Positions 45,121 to 55,914 are shown, counted from the stretch's first letter. The stretch: 64,000 bases of DNA from Psychroserpens burtonensis DSM 12212 (GCF_000425305.1 NZ_AUDE01000017.1:1-64000); one strand, 5' to 3'. A program made the numbers and translations. The notes: generated by a model from the sequence alone, not told the origin.

Positions 45121-46926
45121 ATGAATAAAACGACATGCTCTACAATGTTATTAGCGCTATTCTTATCTATAGCCATGACAGTCAAATCATTTGCTCAAGA
45201 ACTTATGGTGGAAGTTCCATTAAGCACCCAAGTACAATCATCTTCACAAATTATTGAAGGTAAAGTCCTTTCAAAATCATCATTTTGGGATAACAATCAA
45301 CGCAATATTTATACAGTACATACCATTGAGGTTTACAAAGTATTTAAAGGCCAAGTACTTACCGAAACCATAGAGGTAGTTACTCCTGGAGGAGCAGTAG
45401 GCAATGACTCTGAAGTTGTCACTCCTAGCTTATCAATTAAAGTAGGAGACATTGGTGTATTTATGCTTCATAGCAATAATGTTGCAATTAGCAATGGGAC
45501 CTCTCAAACTAAATTTAAACCTTTTGCCTCTTCCCAAGGGTTTTATAAATATGATTTATCTACAAATACTGTTTATAATCCTTTTATGAGTAAACAAGGG
45601 ATTACCACAACCTTCTATAATGACATTAGATCATTAACAAATAATATATCTGTAATAGAAATGTCGAGCTTTGATGCTCAAGATATTTATAATAACAACA
45701 TTATAAATCGCAATGTTGCTGGATCAGCACAAATCACAAATTTTTCTCCGACGACCTTAAATGGTGGTGTAAGGGATTTGTTAACCATAAATGGCGTGGG
45801 TTTTGGAAACACACAAGGAACGGTTAATTTTAGAGACGCTAATTTTGGAGGTAGTCAATACTTTACAGCCTTAGACTCGCAAGTGATAAGCTGGAATGAT
45901 ACTCAAATAGTGATTGAAGTTCCTTCTAGAGCAGGTACTGGAGATTTACAAGTTGTCACATCAACTTCAATTACACTTACATCTAGCGCGACACTTACTG
46001 TTTTTTACTCTCAGATTAACCCAGGAAATCCTGCCAGTGATTTCCAATCACAACATTTTAATCTTAACGGAAATGGAGGATATACTTGGCAAATGCATAC
46101 AGAATTTAATGCTAATACAGCTGCTAATGCATCATTTCTAAGAGCGTTTGACTCTTGGGTTTGCACTACAGGAATCAATTGGGAAATTGGAGCGGTAACA
46201 GCTGTAGATATTATTGCCGATGACGATATTAATGTCATTCGTTTTGATGATGGTGCTGAATTACCCAATGGTGTTTTAGGTCGAACAACAACTCGATTTA
46301 CTGCTTGTAGCAACCCTTCTTCTCCAGGAGGACTAGATGTTTTAGTGAACGAATTAGACATGGTGTTTAACGACGCATTTGTAGGTGACTTTTCAGCATT
46401 ATCTTGGGAGTTTGGTCCTGGAACAGCGACTGGACTTGAAATTGATTTTGAAAGTGTAGCTGTTCATGAGTTAGGGCATGCACATCTATTGGCACATATT
46501 ATCAATCCAGGTGAGGTTATGCATTTTGCAATTGCCAATTCTCAAAATAGTCGAGATCTTGGTGCTAGCGATTTGGCTGGAGCAGCCGATGTTATGGATA
46601 GAAATATTAATAGTCCCGCTTGTGGCACGGGAGCAATGATCGCCTCAGAATGTTCGTCACTTGGAGTAGATGATGTTTCTCTATTAGAGAACATTGCCAT
46701 GTATCCAAATCCCGCAAAAAATAGCTTGAATATTTCTATAGCGCCATCATTAACATTAGAGCAAATATCTATTTATGATGCACAAGGAAGACAAGTAATT
46801 ACTAAAATGCTACAAGATTCTAATAGACTAAATACTTTTGATGTAAGTGCCCTTAATACAGGATTATACTTTGTTATGATGACTGTGAATTCACAAACTA
46901 TCAGCAAAAAATTAGTTATAGAATAA
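45121..46926 (+). CDS. Secreted matrixin-like metalloprotease, type A sorting domain
   Basis: 601 residues. Signal peptide (1-25, ending SFAQ), an N-terminal beta domain (about 30-190), an IPT/TIG domain (about 203-290, FSPTTLNGGVRDLLTINGVG) and a metzincin-type catalytic domain with HELGHAHLLAH (His449, Glu450, His453, His459), followed by a likely Met-turn at EVMHF. The middle Gly of HExxHxxGxxH is Leu here. The last 80 residues are a type A sorting domain (MYPNPAKNSLNI; LNTGLYFVMM). It is exported by type IX secretion and probably released or anchored at the surface. The substrate is unknown. Confidence 0.88.
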   Translation: MNKTTCSTMLLALFLSIAMTVKSFAQELMVEVPLSTQVQSSSQIIEGKVLSKSSFWDNNQRNIYTVHTIEVYKVFKGQVLTETIEVVTPGGAVGNDSEVVTPSLSIKVGDIGVFMLHSNNVAISNGTSQTKFKPFASSQGFYKYDLSTNTVYNPFMSKQGITTTFYNDIRSLTNNISVIEMSSFDAQDIYNNNIINRNVAGSAQITNFSPTTLNGGVRDLLTINGVGFGNTQGTVNFRDANFGGSQYFTALDSQVISWNDTQIVIEVPSRAGTGDLQVVTSTSITLTSSATLTVFYSQINPGNPASDFQSQHFNLNGNGGYTWQMHTEFNANTAANASFLRAFDSWVCTTGINWEIGAVTAVDIIADDDINVIRFDDGAELPNGVLGRTTTRFTACSNPSSPGGLDVLVNELDMVFNDAFVGDFSALSWEFGPGTATGLEIDFESVAVHELGHAHLLAHIINPGEVMHFAIANSQNSRDLGASDLAGAADVMDRNINSPACGTGAMIASECSSLGVDDVSLLENIAMYPNPAKNSLNISIAPSLTLEQISIYDAQGRQVITKMLQDSNRLNTFDVSALNTGLYFVMMTVNSQTISKKLVIE

Positions 46927-46948
46927 TCACTTTATATAAACATTATTA

Positions 46949-46983
46949 AAAAAGGTATTCAATTATGTGTTGGATACCTTTTT
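46949..46983 (+). terminator. Terminator after the metalloprotease gene
   Basis: A 14-bp stem with one G-U pair (AAAAAGGTATTCAA against TTGGATACCTTTTT) and a 7-nt loop begins 23 bp after the stop codon and ends in a T run. Confidence 0.82.
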
Positions 46984-47050
46984 CTTTTCTTCGGAGGAAT
47001 CATAACTCATATTTAGTATCTTTAGTCCCATAATTCTAACCCTATCAACG

Positions 47051-49891
47051 ATGCAAAAAAATTTACTATTTAGTTTTCTGATTTTATGTTCACTATCGCT
47101 AAATTCTCAACAACAGGATTCTAAAGCAACAGAAATTGAAGAAGCGCTCCAACAAAAACAAGAGTTATCAAAACAATCACTTGTAAAAAATGTGGCGTTT
47201 AAAAACATAGGGCCAACAGTAATGAGTGGTCGTGTTGTTGATTTAGCAGTTAACCCAGAAAACCCAACAGAATTCTATGTTGGCTATGCCTCTGGTGGTG
47301 TCTGGCACACTATTAATAATGGGACAACGTTCACACCTATTCTTGATACATCTCAAACCCAAAATGTTGGAGATCTCGCTGTAAATTGGAAAAACAAAAC
47401 TATTTGGGTCGGTACAGGAGAAAATAACGCATCACGCTCTAGCTACGCAGGAATTGGGATTTTAAAATCCACAGATAACGGTAAGACTTGGAAAAACATG
47501 GGACTCAAAGATTCTCATCATATTGGTCGCATTCTCATCAATCCTAATAATCCTGATGAAGTTGTTATTGGTGTGACTGGTCATTTGTACTCTGCAAACC
47601 AAGAACGAGGTATCTATAAAACAACCGATGGCGGAATAACTTGGACGCAAAAATTATTTGTTGACGATATGAGCGGAATTATAGATGTCCAAACCAACCC
47701 AAACGACTACAATGTAATGTTTGCATCGTCTTGGACCAAAAACCGAAAAGCATGGAATTTTGATGGGAGTGGGAATAACTCTGCCATCTATAAGAGCACA
47801 GATGCAGGGACTACTTGGACTAAAGTTTCTACTGAAAAAAGTGGTTTTCCAACTGGTCAAGGTGTTGGTAGAATTGGATTAGCAGTATATGATAACAATA
47901 TTGTTTATGCAGTTCATGATAGTCAGTTTCGCAGACCTTCAGAAGAAAAAAAGGAAAGCTCAAACATGTTGTCAAAAGATGATTTCAAAACGATGACAAC
48001 TGATACTTTTCTAAAGTTAGAGGACAAAAGATTAAATGAATACTTGAAAATGAATGGGTTTCAAGAAAAATACAAAGCAGAAAACGTAAAACAAATGGTG
48101 AGAAGTGGCAACGTTGAGCCCATTGATCTCTCCAAATATCTTGAAGACGCTAATTTTATGTTATTTGATTCGCCTGTTATTGGAACCGAAGTTTATAAAA
48201 GCACAGATGGCGGTATTACTTGGAAAAAAACGCATGACGATTATTTAGATGATATTTATTACAGTTACGGTTATTATTTTGGACATATTTATGTCGCTCC
48301 TAACAATGCAGACAATATTTATATTTATGGTGTACCGATAGTTAAATCTAAAGATGGTGGTAAAACATACACGTCGATTAGTGCAGAAAATGTGCATGCA
48401 GATCATCACGCACTTTGGATCAATCCTAAAAACCCTAATCACCTCATCAATGGTAATGATGGTGGTGTAAACATTACCTATGATGATGGTGACAATTGGA
48501 TTAAAAATAACTCCCCTTCGGTTGGACAGTTTTATGCTATTAATGTAGACAATGAAAAACCTTATAATGTTTATGGAGGTTTACAAGATAATGGTGTTTG
48601 GAAAGGTGCTTTTGGTGCTCCCGAAGATAAAAGCTGGCATCAAACTGGACAATATCCTTGGAAAAGCATTATGGGTGGAGACGGTATGCAAATTCAAATT
48701 GATAGTAGAGACCATAACGTCGTTTATACGGGTTACCAATTTGGAAACTATTACAGACTTAATCTAAAAACTGAAGAGCAAACTTATATCCAACCAAAGC
48801 ATAAATTAGGAGAAACACCGTATCGCTTTAATTGGCAAACACCTATTTTACTCTCTCCTCACAATCAAGATATTTTATATCTAGGTGGAAATAAATTGAT
48901 GCGTTCCATGAATCAAGGAACAGATTTTACAGCTATTTCTGGTGATCTCACTAATGGAGGTAAAAAAGGAAATGTGGCTTATGGTACGTTAACTTCAATT
49001 AGTGAATCTCCTTTTCAATTCGGGTTAATTTACACGGGCAGTGATGATGGATTAATATACCTTACAAATGATGCCGGTGGCAATTGGAGAAACATCTCAA
49101 AAACACTACCAAAAGATCTCTGGGTAAGTCGTGTTATAGCTTCAAAGCACAAAAAAGGAAGGGTTTATGCAACACTTAACGGTTACCGTTTTGATGATTT
49201 TAAGGTCTACGCTTATATGAGTGATGACTATGGGGAAACTTGGACAGACATTAGCTCTAATATTCCTTCATCACCAGTTAATGTGATACGAGAAGATTCT
49301 GAAAATGAAAACATTTTATATTTAGGAACCGATAATGGCGCCTATATCTCATTCAATAATGGAAACAATTGGGAAGCATTTAGCAACGGACTTCCAAATG
49401 TTGCAGTCCATGATATTGTGATTCAACCAGAAGCAAAGCACTTATTAATTGGAACACATGGTCGAAGCATATACCAAACAGACATTGCACCATTGCAACA
49501 AATGAATGCTGAAATGCAGTCTAAAAATACAACTCTATTTAAGAGTAATGACATTAGGTTTTCTTCACGTTGGGGAAGTGCATGGAGTAAGTGGTTTGAT
49601 GCTTACGAGCCAGAAATAGACGTCACTTTTTATTCTAATGTTTCCGAAGAAAAAACAATGAAAATTTATTCTGAAAAAGGAGCATTATTAAACAACTTAA
49701 CAGTTAAAGCAGACAAAGGCTATAATTACACAATATACGATTTAACTATTACTGAAAAAGGCCGAAAATCATTGCTCAAAGAAAACTCTAGTATTACTAT
49801 TAATAAGGCTAAAAATGATAAGTATTACGTAGCAAAAGGTATATACACAATTCAAGTTGGCAATGAAAAAACAACATTTGAAGTAAAATAA
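47051..49891 (+). CDS. Secreted VPS10/sortilin-like BNR propeller protein
   Basis: 946 residues with signal peptide (1-19). Many Asp-box motifs of the S-x-D-x-G-x-T-W type are visible: STDNGKTW, TTDGGITW, STDAGTTW, STDGGITW, SKDGGKTY and SDDYGETW. They form one or two beta-propellers (about 50-800). A charged helical insertion (about 300-355) interrupts the propeller. A C-terminal beta domain (about 830-946) lacks a recognisable type IX sorting signal. Databases often label this type glycosyl hydrolase, but Asp boxes are structural and no glycosidase residues are seen. Function unknown; a weak box TATCTTTA lies at 47017-47024. Confidence 0.85.
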   Translation: MQKNLLFSFLILCSLSLNSQQQDSKATEIEEALQQKQELSKQSLVKNVAFKNIGPTVMSGRVVDLAVNPENPTEFYVGYASGGVWHTINNGTTFTPILDTSQTQNVGDLAVNWKNKTIWVGTGENNASRSSYAGIGILKSTDNGKTWKNMGLKDSHHIGRILINPNNPDEVVIGVTGHLYSANQERGIYKTTDGGITWTQKLFVDDMSGIIDVQTNPNDYNVMFASSWTKNRKAWNFDGSGNNSAIYKSTDAGTTWTKVSTEKSGFPTGQGVGRIGLAVYDNNIVYAVHDSQFRRPSEEKKESSNMLSKDDFKTMTTDTFLKLEDKRLNEYLKMNGFQEKYKAENVKQMVRSGNVEPIDLSKYLEDANFMLFDSPVIGTEVYKSTDGGITWKKTHDDYLDDIYYSYGYYFGHIYVAPNNADNIYIYGVPIVKSKDGGKTYTSISAENVHADHHALWINPKNPNHLINGNDGGVNITYDDGDNWIKNNSPSVGQFYAINVDNEKPYNVYGGLQDNGVWKGAFGAPEDKSWHQTGQYPWKSIMGGDGMQIQIDSRDHNVVYTGYQFGNYYRLNLKTEEQTYIQPKHKLGETPYRFNWQTPILLSPHNQDILYLGGNKLMRSMNQGTDFTAISGDLTNGGKKGNVAYGTLTSISESPFQFGLIYTGSDDGLIYLTNDAGGNWRNISKTLPKDLWVSRVIASKHKKGRVYATLNGYRFDDFKVYAYMSDDYGETWTDISSNIPSSPVNVIREDSENENILYLGTDNGAYISFNNGNNWEAFSNGLPNVAVHDIVIQPEAKHLLIGTHGRSIYQTDIAPLQQMNAEMQSKNTTLFKSNDIRFSSRWGSAWSKWFDAYEPEIDVTFYSNVSEEKTMKIYSEKGALLNNLTVKADKGYNYTIYDLTITEKGRKSLLKENSSITINKAKNDKYYVAKGIYTIQVGNEKTTFEVK

Positions 49892-49898
49892 AGCTATA

Positions 49899-50445
49899 AG
49901 TATTAGCACTATTTTAAGTACAAACGATCATTGGTCCTATGGTTTCTTCGGAAATATAAGAACATCTACGTTTAGTAATTATGAGTTTTTTTGGAGATTA
50001 ACACCCGCTATAGCGTGTAGTTTTTTTAAGTATCAAAAATCGGCTAAGAAGCAATTAATTATATCCAGTGTTCTTCTGTATTTGGAGAGGATAAAGAACC
50101 CCTATTTCAACACTCCGTTCAATTGTAAGGAAGCATCCGTCAAGAATGCGGGGGAACTTAATTTGGGAACGTCATTCAATCAGTATTTATACGATACTAA
50201 ATAATTTAGACTTTTTGTAAGGGTAAATATTCATGTTTTTAAAAGCTTAAATTTTTAATGTCAGCGGAAATTACAGAATAACTAGAGGCCAAATAAATCT
50301 TCCAGCAGGCGATGTATCCTTAGAAGAATTGCTACTCCAACAGCAACAATTACAAACGGGATATAACTATTTTATGAGTGTCGGTTTTAGTTGTCAATTT
50401 GGTTCCATTTACAATTCTATTGTAAACTTGAGATTCAACTTTTAA
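49899..50445 (+). pseudogene. Decayed outer-membrane barrel protein, C-terminal remnant
   Basis: Between the VPS10-like gene and sdhC, two pieces of one barrel protein are readable. The first (49899 to about 50203) gives GFFGNIRTSTFSNYEFFWRL and GELNLGTSFNQYLYDT and ends in a stop. The second, in another frame (about 50257-50445), gives VSGNYRITRGQINLPAGDVS, SLEELLLQQQQLQTGYNYF and a barrel-like end FGSIYNSIVNLRFNF. At least one frameshift and several stops separate them, and no N-terminus is present. A degraded outer-membrane barrel is the best reading; the family is not certain. The 650-bp gap otherwise holds only the sdhC promoter. Confidence 0.8.
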
Positions 50446-50482
50446 TTATACCCATTCTAAATAAATAAAATAGAAAGTAAAA

Positions 50483-50514
50483 TTTGCTGTACAAGCCTAT
50501 GAGCCCTATCTTTG
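50483..50514 (+). promoter_or_regulatory. Full promoter of sdhCAB
   Basis: The -33 TTTG (50483-50486), a 20-bp spacer and the -7 TATCTTTG (50507-50514) match the Bacteroidota consensus in sequence and spacing. The leader to the sdhC ATG is about 25 bp. Confidence 0.75.
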
Positions 50515-50541
50515 TAGCACAAATAATTAACTACAATTATA

Positions 50542-51228
50542 ATGAGCGGAATTTTAAATTCATCGATTGGAAGAAAATTTGCTATGGCACTTTCAGCACT
50601 CTTCCTAATGATTTTTTTACTTCAACATTTTGCAATTAATATCCTATCGGTTTTTAGTGCAGATACTTTTAACGAGGCGTCTCACTTTATGGGAACATTT
50701 TGGGCAGTGCAATTTATTGCGCAACCCATTTTGATTTTTGGTGTTGTTTTCCATTTTGTAATGGGATTTGTTTTAGAAATTAAAAACAATAATGCAAGAC
50801 AAATTAGTTATGCTAAAAATAATGGTGGTGCAAATTCTACCTGGATGAGTAGAAACATGATTTGGAGTGGTTTAGCTATTTTAGGATTTATGGGACTTCA
50901 TTTTTATGACTTCTGGTTTCCCGAAATAAATATCAAATTTATAGAAGGCGATATGTCTGGTCTTATAGACCCAAACAACGCAGAAAGTGGTTATAGATAT
51001 ATGGAACATTTACAACATAAGTTTGTAGATGTGTGGAGAGTTGCACTTTATGTCGTTTCTTTTATATTTCTATCACTACATTTATTACATGGTTTCAACT
51101 CTGCATTCCAATCGGTTGGAGCAAATAATAAATATACCAAAGCATTAGTCGGGTTTAGTAAAGTGTACGCTATTGGTATTCCTTTAGGATTCATTTTTAT
51201 TGCACTGTTTCATTACTTTAATCATTAA
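50542..51228 (+). CDS. sdhC: Succinate dehydrogenase/fumarate reductase cytochrome b subunit
   Basis: 228 residues with five membrane helices (about 12-34, 52-76, 104-125, 158-184, 205-226), the single-polypeptide dihaem anchor typical of Bacteroidota. Candidate haem-ligand histidines are in LLQHFAIN, VFHFVMGF, MGLHFYDFW, EHLQHKF and LHLLHGF. It anchors SdhAB and passes electrons between menaquinone and the Fe-S subunit. First gene of sdhCAB. Confidence 0.95.
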   Translation: MSGILNSSIGRKFAMALSALFLMIFLLQHFAINILSVFSADTFNEASHFMGTFWAVQFIAQPILIFGVVFHFVMGFVLEIKNNNARQISYAKNNGGANSTWMSRNMIWSGLAILGFMGLHFYDFWFPEINIKFIEGDMSGLIDPNNAESGYRYMEHLQHKFVDVWRVALYVVSFIFLSLHLLHGFNSAFQSVGANNKYTKALVGFSKVYAIGIPLGFIFIALFHYFNH

Positions 51229-51243
51229 TACACAGAGAGATTT

Positions 51244-53241
51244 ATGGCTTTAGATTCAAAAATACCTCAAGGTCCAATTGCAGACAAATGGACCAATTAT
51301 AAAAATCACATCGATTTAGTCAATCCAGCAAACAAACGTAACATAGATGTTATCGTTGTTGGTACTGGCTTAGCTGGTGGATCTGCCGCGGCTACATTAG
51401 CAGAACTTGGTTATAATGTTAAAGCATTTTGCTTTCAAGATTCTCCAAGACGTGCGCACTCAATTGCAGCACAAGGTGGAATAAACGCAGCAAAAAACTA
51501 TCAAGGTGATGGAGATTCAACATACCGATTATTTTATGACACTGTAAAAGGAGGCGACTACCGTTCTCGTGAAGCTAATGTATATCGTTTAGCTGAAGTG
51601 TCTACAAATATTATTGACCAATGCGTTGCTCAAGGTGTTCCTTTTGCTCGTGAATATGGTGGATTATTAGATAATCGTTCATTTGGAGGCGTACTTGTCT
51701 CAAGAACATTTTATGCAGCTGGCCAAACTGGACAACAATTATTATTGGGAGCTTATTCTGCTATGAACCGTCAAATAGGTCGTGGTAAAATCAAAATGTA
51801 CAACCGTCATGAGATGTTAGACGTTGTAAAAGTTGATGGAAAAGCTAGAGGAATTATCACAAGAAACCTAATTACAGGTGAAATAGAAAGACATTCAGCT
51901 CATGCCGTAGTTTTAGGAACTGGAGGATATGGAAACGTCTTTTTCTTATCTACTAATGCTATGGGGTCTAATGTAACCGCAGCTTGGAAAGCACACAAAC
52001 GTGGTGCAAACTTCGCAAATCCTTGTTACACACAAATTCACCCAACATGTATTCCTGTTTCTGGAGATCATCAGTCTAAATTAACATTAATGTCTGAGTC
52101 TTTACGTAATGATGGACGTATTTGGGTTCCAAAACATTTAAAAGATGTTGAAGCTATAAAAAATAAAACATTAAAACCAACACAACTTTCAGAAGAAGAT
52201 CGTGATTACTATTTAGAGCGCCGTTATCCTGCGTTTGGTAATTTAGTACCTCGTGATGTAGCCTCTCGTGCTGCCAAAGAACGTAGTGATGCTGGTTTTG
52301 GAGTCAATGCTACTGGTGAAGCTGTCTATCTTGATTTTGCTTCAGCTTTTATGCGTTACGGAAAAGAGCAAGCCCATGTTAAAGGTTTGGATGAAGATGA
52401 TGACGCTCTAGTTAAAAAATTAGGACAAGAAATTGTCAAGACCAAATATGGAAATTTATTCCAAATGTATGAGAAAATCGTTGATGAGAATCCTTATGAA
52501 ACTCCAATGATGATTTATCCTGCAGTACATTATACAATGGGTGGACTTTGGGTAGATTACAACCTAATGACTAATGTTCCTGGATTATACGCTATTGGCG
52601 AAGCTAATTTCTCAGATCATGGCGCCAATAGACTAGGTGCATCAGCATTAATGCAAGGATTAGCAGATGGTTATTTTGTGTTACCGTATACCATAGGAGA
52701 TTATTTATCTGATGATATTCGTACAGGTCCAATTTCTATAGACACACCAGAGTTTGAAAAGGCCGAAGCTGAAGTACGAAAAAACATTGACCATTTAATT
52801 AACAATAAAGGAACACACTCTGTAGATTATTTCCATAGACGTTTAGGAAAAATTATGTGGGATAAATGTGGAATGGCAAGGAACGCAGAAGATTTAAAAT
52901 CTGCAATTACTGAAATTTCCGAACTCAGATCAGAATTTTGGAAAGATGTTCGTGTCCCAGGAACAGAGAATGAATTCAACGAAGAATTAGCGAAAGCTGG
53001 TCGTGTTGCAGATTTCCTAGAACTTGGAGAATTATTCGCTAAGGATGCTTTACAACGAGAAGAATCTGCTGGTGGACACTTTAGAGAAGAATACCAAACA
53101 CCCGAAGGAGAAGCTGTTCGTAGAAAAGAATTTCAATATGTCTCTGCTTGGGAATATAAGGGAGAGCCAAAGGATGCAATACTTCATAAAGAAGAATTGA
53201 CATACGAGAATATTAAAGTGAAAGAAAGAAGTTATAAATAA
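51244..53241 (+). CDS. sdhA: Succinate dehydrogenase/fumarate reductase flavoprotein
   Basis: 665 residues with the FAD-binding [18 protein letters not shown] near the N-terminus, the covalent-FAD region [14 protein letters not shown] (around residue 75), the active-site region [15 protein letters not shown] and the C-terminal [18 protein letters not shown]. It interconverts succinate and fumarate. It starts 15 bp after sdhC and 9 bp before sdhB. Confidence 0.97.
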   Translation: MALDSKIPQGPIADKWTNYKNHIDLVNPANKRNIDVIVVGTGLAGGSAAATLAELGYNVKAFCFQDSPRRAHSIAAQGGINAAKNYQGDGDSTYRLFYDTVKGGDYRSREANVYRLAEVSTNIIDQCVAQGVPFAREYGGLLDNRSFGGVLVSRTFYAAGQTGQQLLLGAYSAMNRQIGRGKIKMYNRHEMLDVVKVDGKARGIITRNLITGEIERHSAHAVVLGTGGYGNVFFLSTNAMGSNVTAAWKAHKRGANFANPCYTQIHPTCIPVSGDHQSKLTLMSESLRNDGRIWVPKHLKDVEAIKNKTLKPTQLSEEDRDYYLERRYPAFGNLVPRDVASRAAKERSDAGFGVNATGEAVYLDFASAFMRYGKEQAHVKGLDEDDDALVKKLGQEIVKTKYGNLFQMYEKIVDENPYETPMMIYPAVHYTMGGLWVDYNLMTNVPGLYAIGEANFSDHGANRLGASALMQGLADGYFVLPYTIGDYLSDDIRTGPISIDTPEFEKAEAEVRKNIDHLINNKGTHSVDYFHRRLGKIMWDKCGMARNAEDLKSAITEISELRSEFWKDVRVPGTENEFNEELAKAGRVADFLELGELFAKDALQREESAGGHFREEYQTPEGEAVRRKEFQYVSAWEYKGEPKDAILHKEELTYENIKVKERSYK

Positions 53242-53250
53242 AGAAAAGCT

Positions 53251-53997
53251 ATGGATTTAACGTTAAAAATATGGCGTCAAAAAAACGCTAACGATAAAGG
53301 AAAAATGGTTGATTACCAAATCAGCGATATCTCTCCGGATATGTCTTTTCTTGAAATGTTAGACGTCTTAAATAATGAATTAATAGAGAAAGGAGACGCA
53401 CCTGTTTCATTTGATCACGATTGCCGTGAAGGAATTTGCGGTTCATGCTCATTATATATCAATGGAGAAGCGCATGGCCCTGACCGCCTTGTAACAACAT
53501 GTCAATTGCACATGCGTACATTTAAAGATGGAGAAACTATAGTTATTGAGCCATGGAGAGCTAAGGCTTTTCCGGTGATTAAAGACTTAGTAGTTGATAG
53601 AACAGCTTTTGACCGTATCCAACAAGCAGGTGGATTTATATCTGTTAATACTTCAGGGAACACTATTGATGCTAATACCATTCCTATTGAAAAAGAAGAT
53701 GCAGATAATGCCTTCATGGCAGCGACTTGTATCGGTTGTGGCGCTTGTGTAGCGAGTTGTAAAAACTCATCAGCAATGTTATTTGTTGGTGCAAAAGTAT
53801 CTCAATTTGCACTATTACCTCAAGGTCAAATAGAGGCAACAGATCGCGTTTTAAATATGGTTAAGCAAATGGATGAAGAGGGATTTGGTAACTGTACCAA
53901 TACCGGAGCATGTGAAGTGGAATGTCCTAAAGGTATTTCTTTAGAAAATATAGCACGTTTAAACCGTGAATATTTATCAGCATCACTGAAGGGTTAG
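53251..53997 (+). CDS. sdhB: Succinate dehydrogenase/fumarate reductase Fe-S subunit
   Basis: 248 residues. The [2Fe-2S] ligands are in [13 protein letters not shown] plus TTCQLHM. The other clusters use [13 protein letters not shown] and [14 protein letters not shown]. Electrons pass from FAD through these clusters to the cytochrome b subunit. The operon ends in a strong terminator 28 bp downstream. Confidence 0.97.
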   Translation: MDLTLKIWRQKNANDKGKMVDYQISDISPDMSFLEMLDVLNNELIEKGDAPVSFDHDCREGICGSCSLYINGEAHGPDRLVTTCQLHMRTFKDGETIVIEPWRAKAFPVIKDLVVDRTAFDRIQQAGGFISVNTSGNTIDANTIPIEKEDADNAFMAATCIGCGACVASCKNSSAMLFVGAKVSQFALLPQGQIEATDRVLNMVKQMDEEGFGNCTNTGACEVECPKGISLENIARLNREYLSASLKG

Positions 53998-54024
53998 TAA
54001 AACCACTATAATAAAAATATATTT

Positions 54025-54053
54025 AAACCCAAGTTGTAACAACTTGGGTTTTT
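54025..54053 (+). terminator. Terminator of sdhCAB
   Basis: An 11-bp perfect stem (AAACCCAAGTT and complement) with a 5-nt loop ends in five Ts. It covers the region where a longer start for the next gene would fall, which supports the downstream ATG. Confidence 0.88.
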
Positions 54054-54079
54054 CGTTTCTTTATGACTTAAATGAACCT

Positions 54080-55852
54080 ATGGACCATTCAATAACATTT
54101 TATAAAAACCAATTAGAAAAGCATATCATAAAAGTTAGTACACTTAAAAAGCAACTCCTAACGTATAGCTTGTTACGTTTAATAACCTTTCTAGTTACAG
54201 GATTTGCAATTTATATAGTACTACCCAATTGGCAAACTGCTATAGCTACTGGTGTTTTAGGAATAGCAATTTTTATTTTTCTATTGTCAAAATACACCAA
54301 TAAAAAAGCGAAACGAGAACTCCATAAATCCTTAGTGACTATTAATGAAGAAGAATTAAAAATAGCTTCTGGTGATTTTCATCATAGACAGTCCGGCGAG
54401 CAATTTCAAGATCCACTACATTTTTATAGTTTGGATATTGATCTCTTCGGAAAAGGATCCTTTTTTCAGTATATCAATAGGACTAGTTCTTCGGAAAGTG
54501 AATCGCAACTTGCAAACGCATTAAAAGCAAATAACGTTTCTGATATTGAAAACAGACAAGAAGCCATCAACGAATTATCACACAAAACGGAATGGACTCA
54601 ACTTTACACCGCAACAGCACGCCTCATAAAAACGGAAACTCCGGCACACACAGTAATAAATTGGCTTAAGACTCACAAAACATTTATTCCAAAACCGATG
54701 CTTTTCGCTACTTGGTTATTTGCATCCATATCTGTAATCTTACTAGGCTTGGCAATCTTGAAAGTCTTAGGAATTAGCTATTTTGGATACTGGATTTTCG
54801 CCGGTTTAGGTATAACAGGAATCTACTTTAAAAAAGTTAATATATTAGCTCTAAATGCAGATAAAACGAAAGAGACTTTTAGACAATATGCCTCCTTATT
54901 ATTACAAATAGAAAACGCGACATTTACATCAAAGGTTTTACAAAGCAAGCAGCAACAAATTAATTCTGAGAACACAAAAGCTTCACAAATTTTCGCTGAA
55001 TTTTCCAAATGCTTAGATGCCCTAGACAACAGAAATAATCTATTTGGCGCCATATTGGGCAACGGCTATTTACTACTAGACATCAGAAACGCATATAGAG
55101 TAGAACACTGGATTTCTAATTACGCCGATAAGGTTGACGACTGGTTTCAGATGGTCTCCTTCTTTGACGCTTATAATAGTTTAGGCAATTATGCATTTAA
55201 TCATCAAACACATACCTATCCTGAGATTTCCAAAGAAAATGTTGTCATTGACGCTAAAGGCTTAGGGCATCCTTTATTGGACAAAACGAAACGAATTAAC
55301 AGCGACCTTAACATACATAATCAAGAGTTCTTTATTGTTACAGGAGCCAACATGGCGGGAAAGAGTACCTTTCTACGTACCGTATCCTTACATATTGTTA
55401 TGGCTAATGTTGGGTTACCCGTTTGTGCAACATCAAGTATTTACTCTCCAGTAAAACTAATTACAAGCATGCGTACTAGTGATTCTTTAACAGATGACAG
55501 TAGTTACTTCTTTTCAGAATTAACCCGCTTAAAATTTATAGTTGACGCTATAGATAAAGAACCATATTTTATTATTCTAGATGAAATATTAAAAGGTACT
55601 AACAGCACAGATAAAGCTATTGGCTCAAGAAAGTTTGTGGAGAAATTAGTCGCAGGAAACGCTACAGGTATTATTGCCACCCACGATTTGAGTCTGTGTG
55701 AAATATCCCAAGAACTCAACGAAGTAAAAAACTACTACTTTGATGCCGAAATCGTTAACGACGAGCTCTATTTTGATTATAAATTTAAAAAAGGTATTTG
55801 TCAAAATATGAATGCCAGTTTTCTATTAAAAAAGATGAAGATTGTGGATTAA
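54080..55852 (+). CDS. Membrane-anchored MutS-like ATPase
   Basis: 590 residues from the ATG at 54080. A longer frame starts at 54044 inside the sdh terminator and is rejected. The C-terminal third is a MutS-family ATPase: Walker A GANMAGKST (422-430), SYFFSELTRLK, Walker B YFIILDEILKGTNS and ATHDLSL. Two pairs of hydrophobic helices (about 27-75 and 205-255) lie upstream. The N-terminal mismatch-recognition domain with its Phe-x-Glu motif is absent. Such proteins are usually labelled MutS in Bacteroidota, but a role in mismatch repair is unlikely given the membrane helices. Actual function unknown. Confidence 0.88.
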   Translation: MDHSITFYKNQLEKHIIKVSTLKKQLLTYSLLRLITFLVTGFAIYIVLPNWQTAIATGVLGIAIFIFLLSKYTNKKAKRELHKSLVTINEEELKIASGDFHHRQSGEQFQDPLHFYSLDIDLFGKGSFFQYINRTSSSESESQLANALKANNVSDIENRQEAINELSHKTEWTQLYTATARLIKTETPAHTVINWLKTHKTFIPKPMLFATWLFASISVILLGLAILKVLGISYFGYWIFAGLGITGIYFKKVNILALNADKTKETFRQYASLLLQIENATFTSKVLQSKQQQINSENTKASQIFAEFSKCLDALDNRNNLFGAILGNGYLLLDIRNAYRVEHWISNYADKVDDWFQMVSFFDAYNSLGNYAFNHQTHTYPEISKENVVIDAKGLGHPLLDKTKRINSDLNIHNQEFFIVTGANMAGKSTFLRTVSLHIVMANVGLPVCATSSIYSPVKLITSMRTSDSLTDDSSYFFSELTRLKFIVDAIDKEPYFIILDEILKGTNSTDKAIGSRKFVEKLVAGNATGIIATHDLSLCEISQELNEVKNYYFDAEIVNDELYFDYKFKKGICQNMNASFLLKKMKIVD

Positions 55853-55914
55853 TAGACTGTTCTTAATTATAAAAACTCACAATCTTTAAAATCTGTGAGG
55901 TCAAAAAACAAAAA

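Noticed and set aside
47051-49891. Glycosyl hydrolase assignment for the BNR protein
   Set aside because: Asp-box repeats are structural and no sialidase or glycosidase catalytic residues are recognisable.
54044-54079. TTG start 12 codons upstream for the MutS-like gene
   Set aside because: It lies within the sdh terminator hairpin, so it would not be on the downstream transcript.
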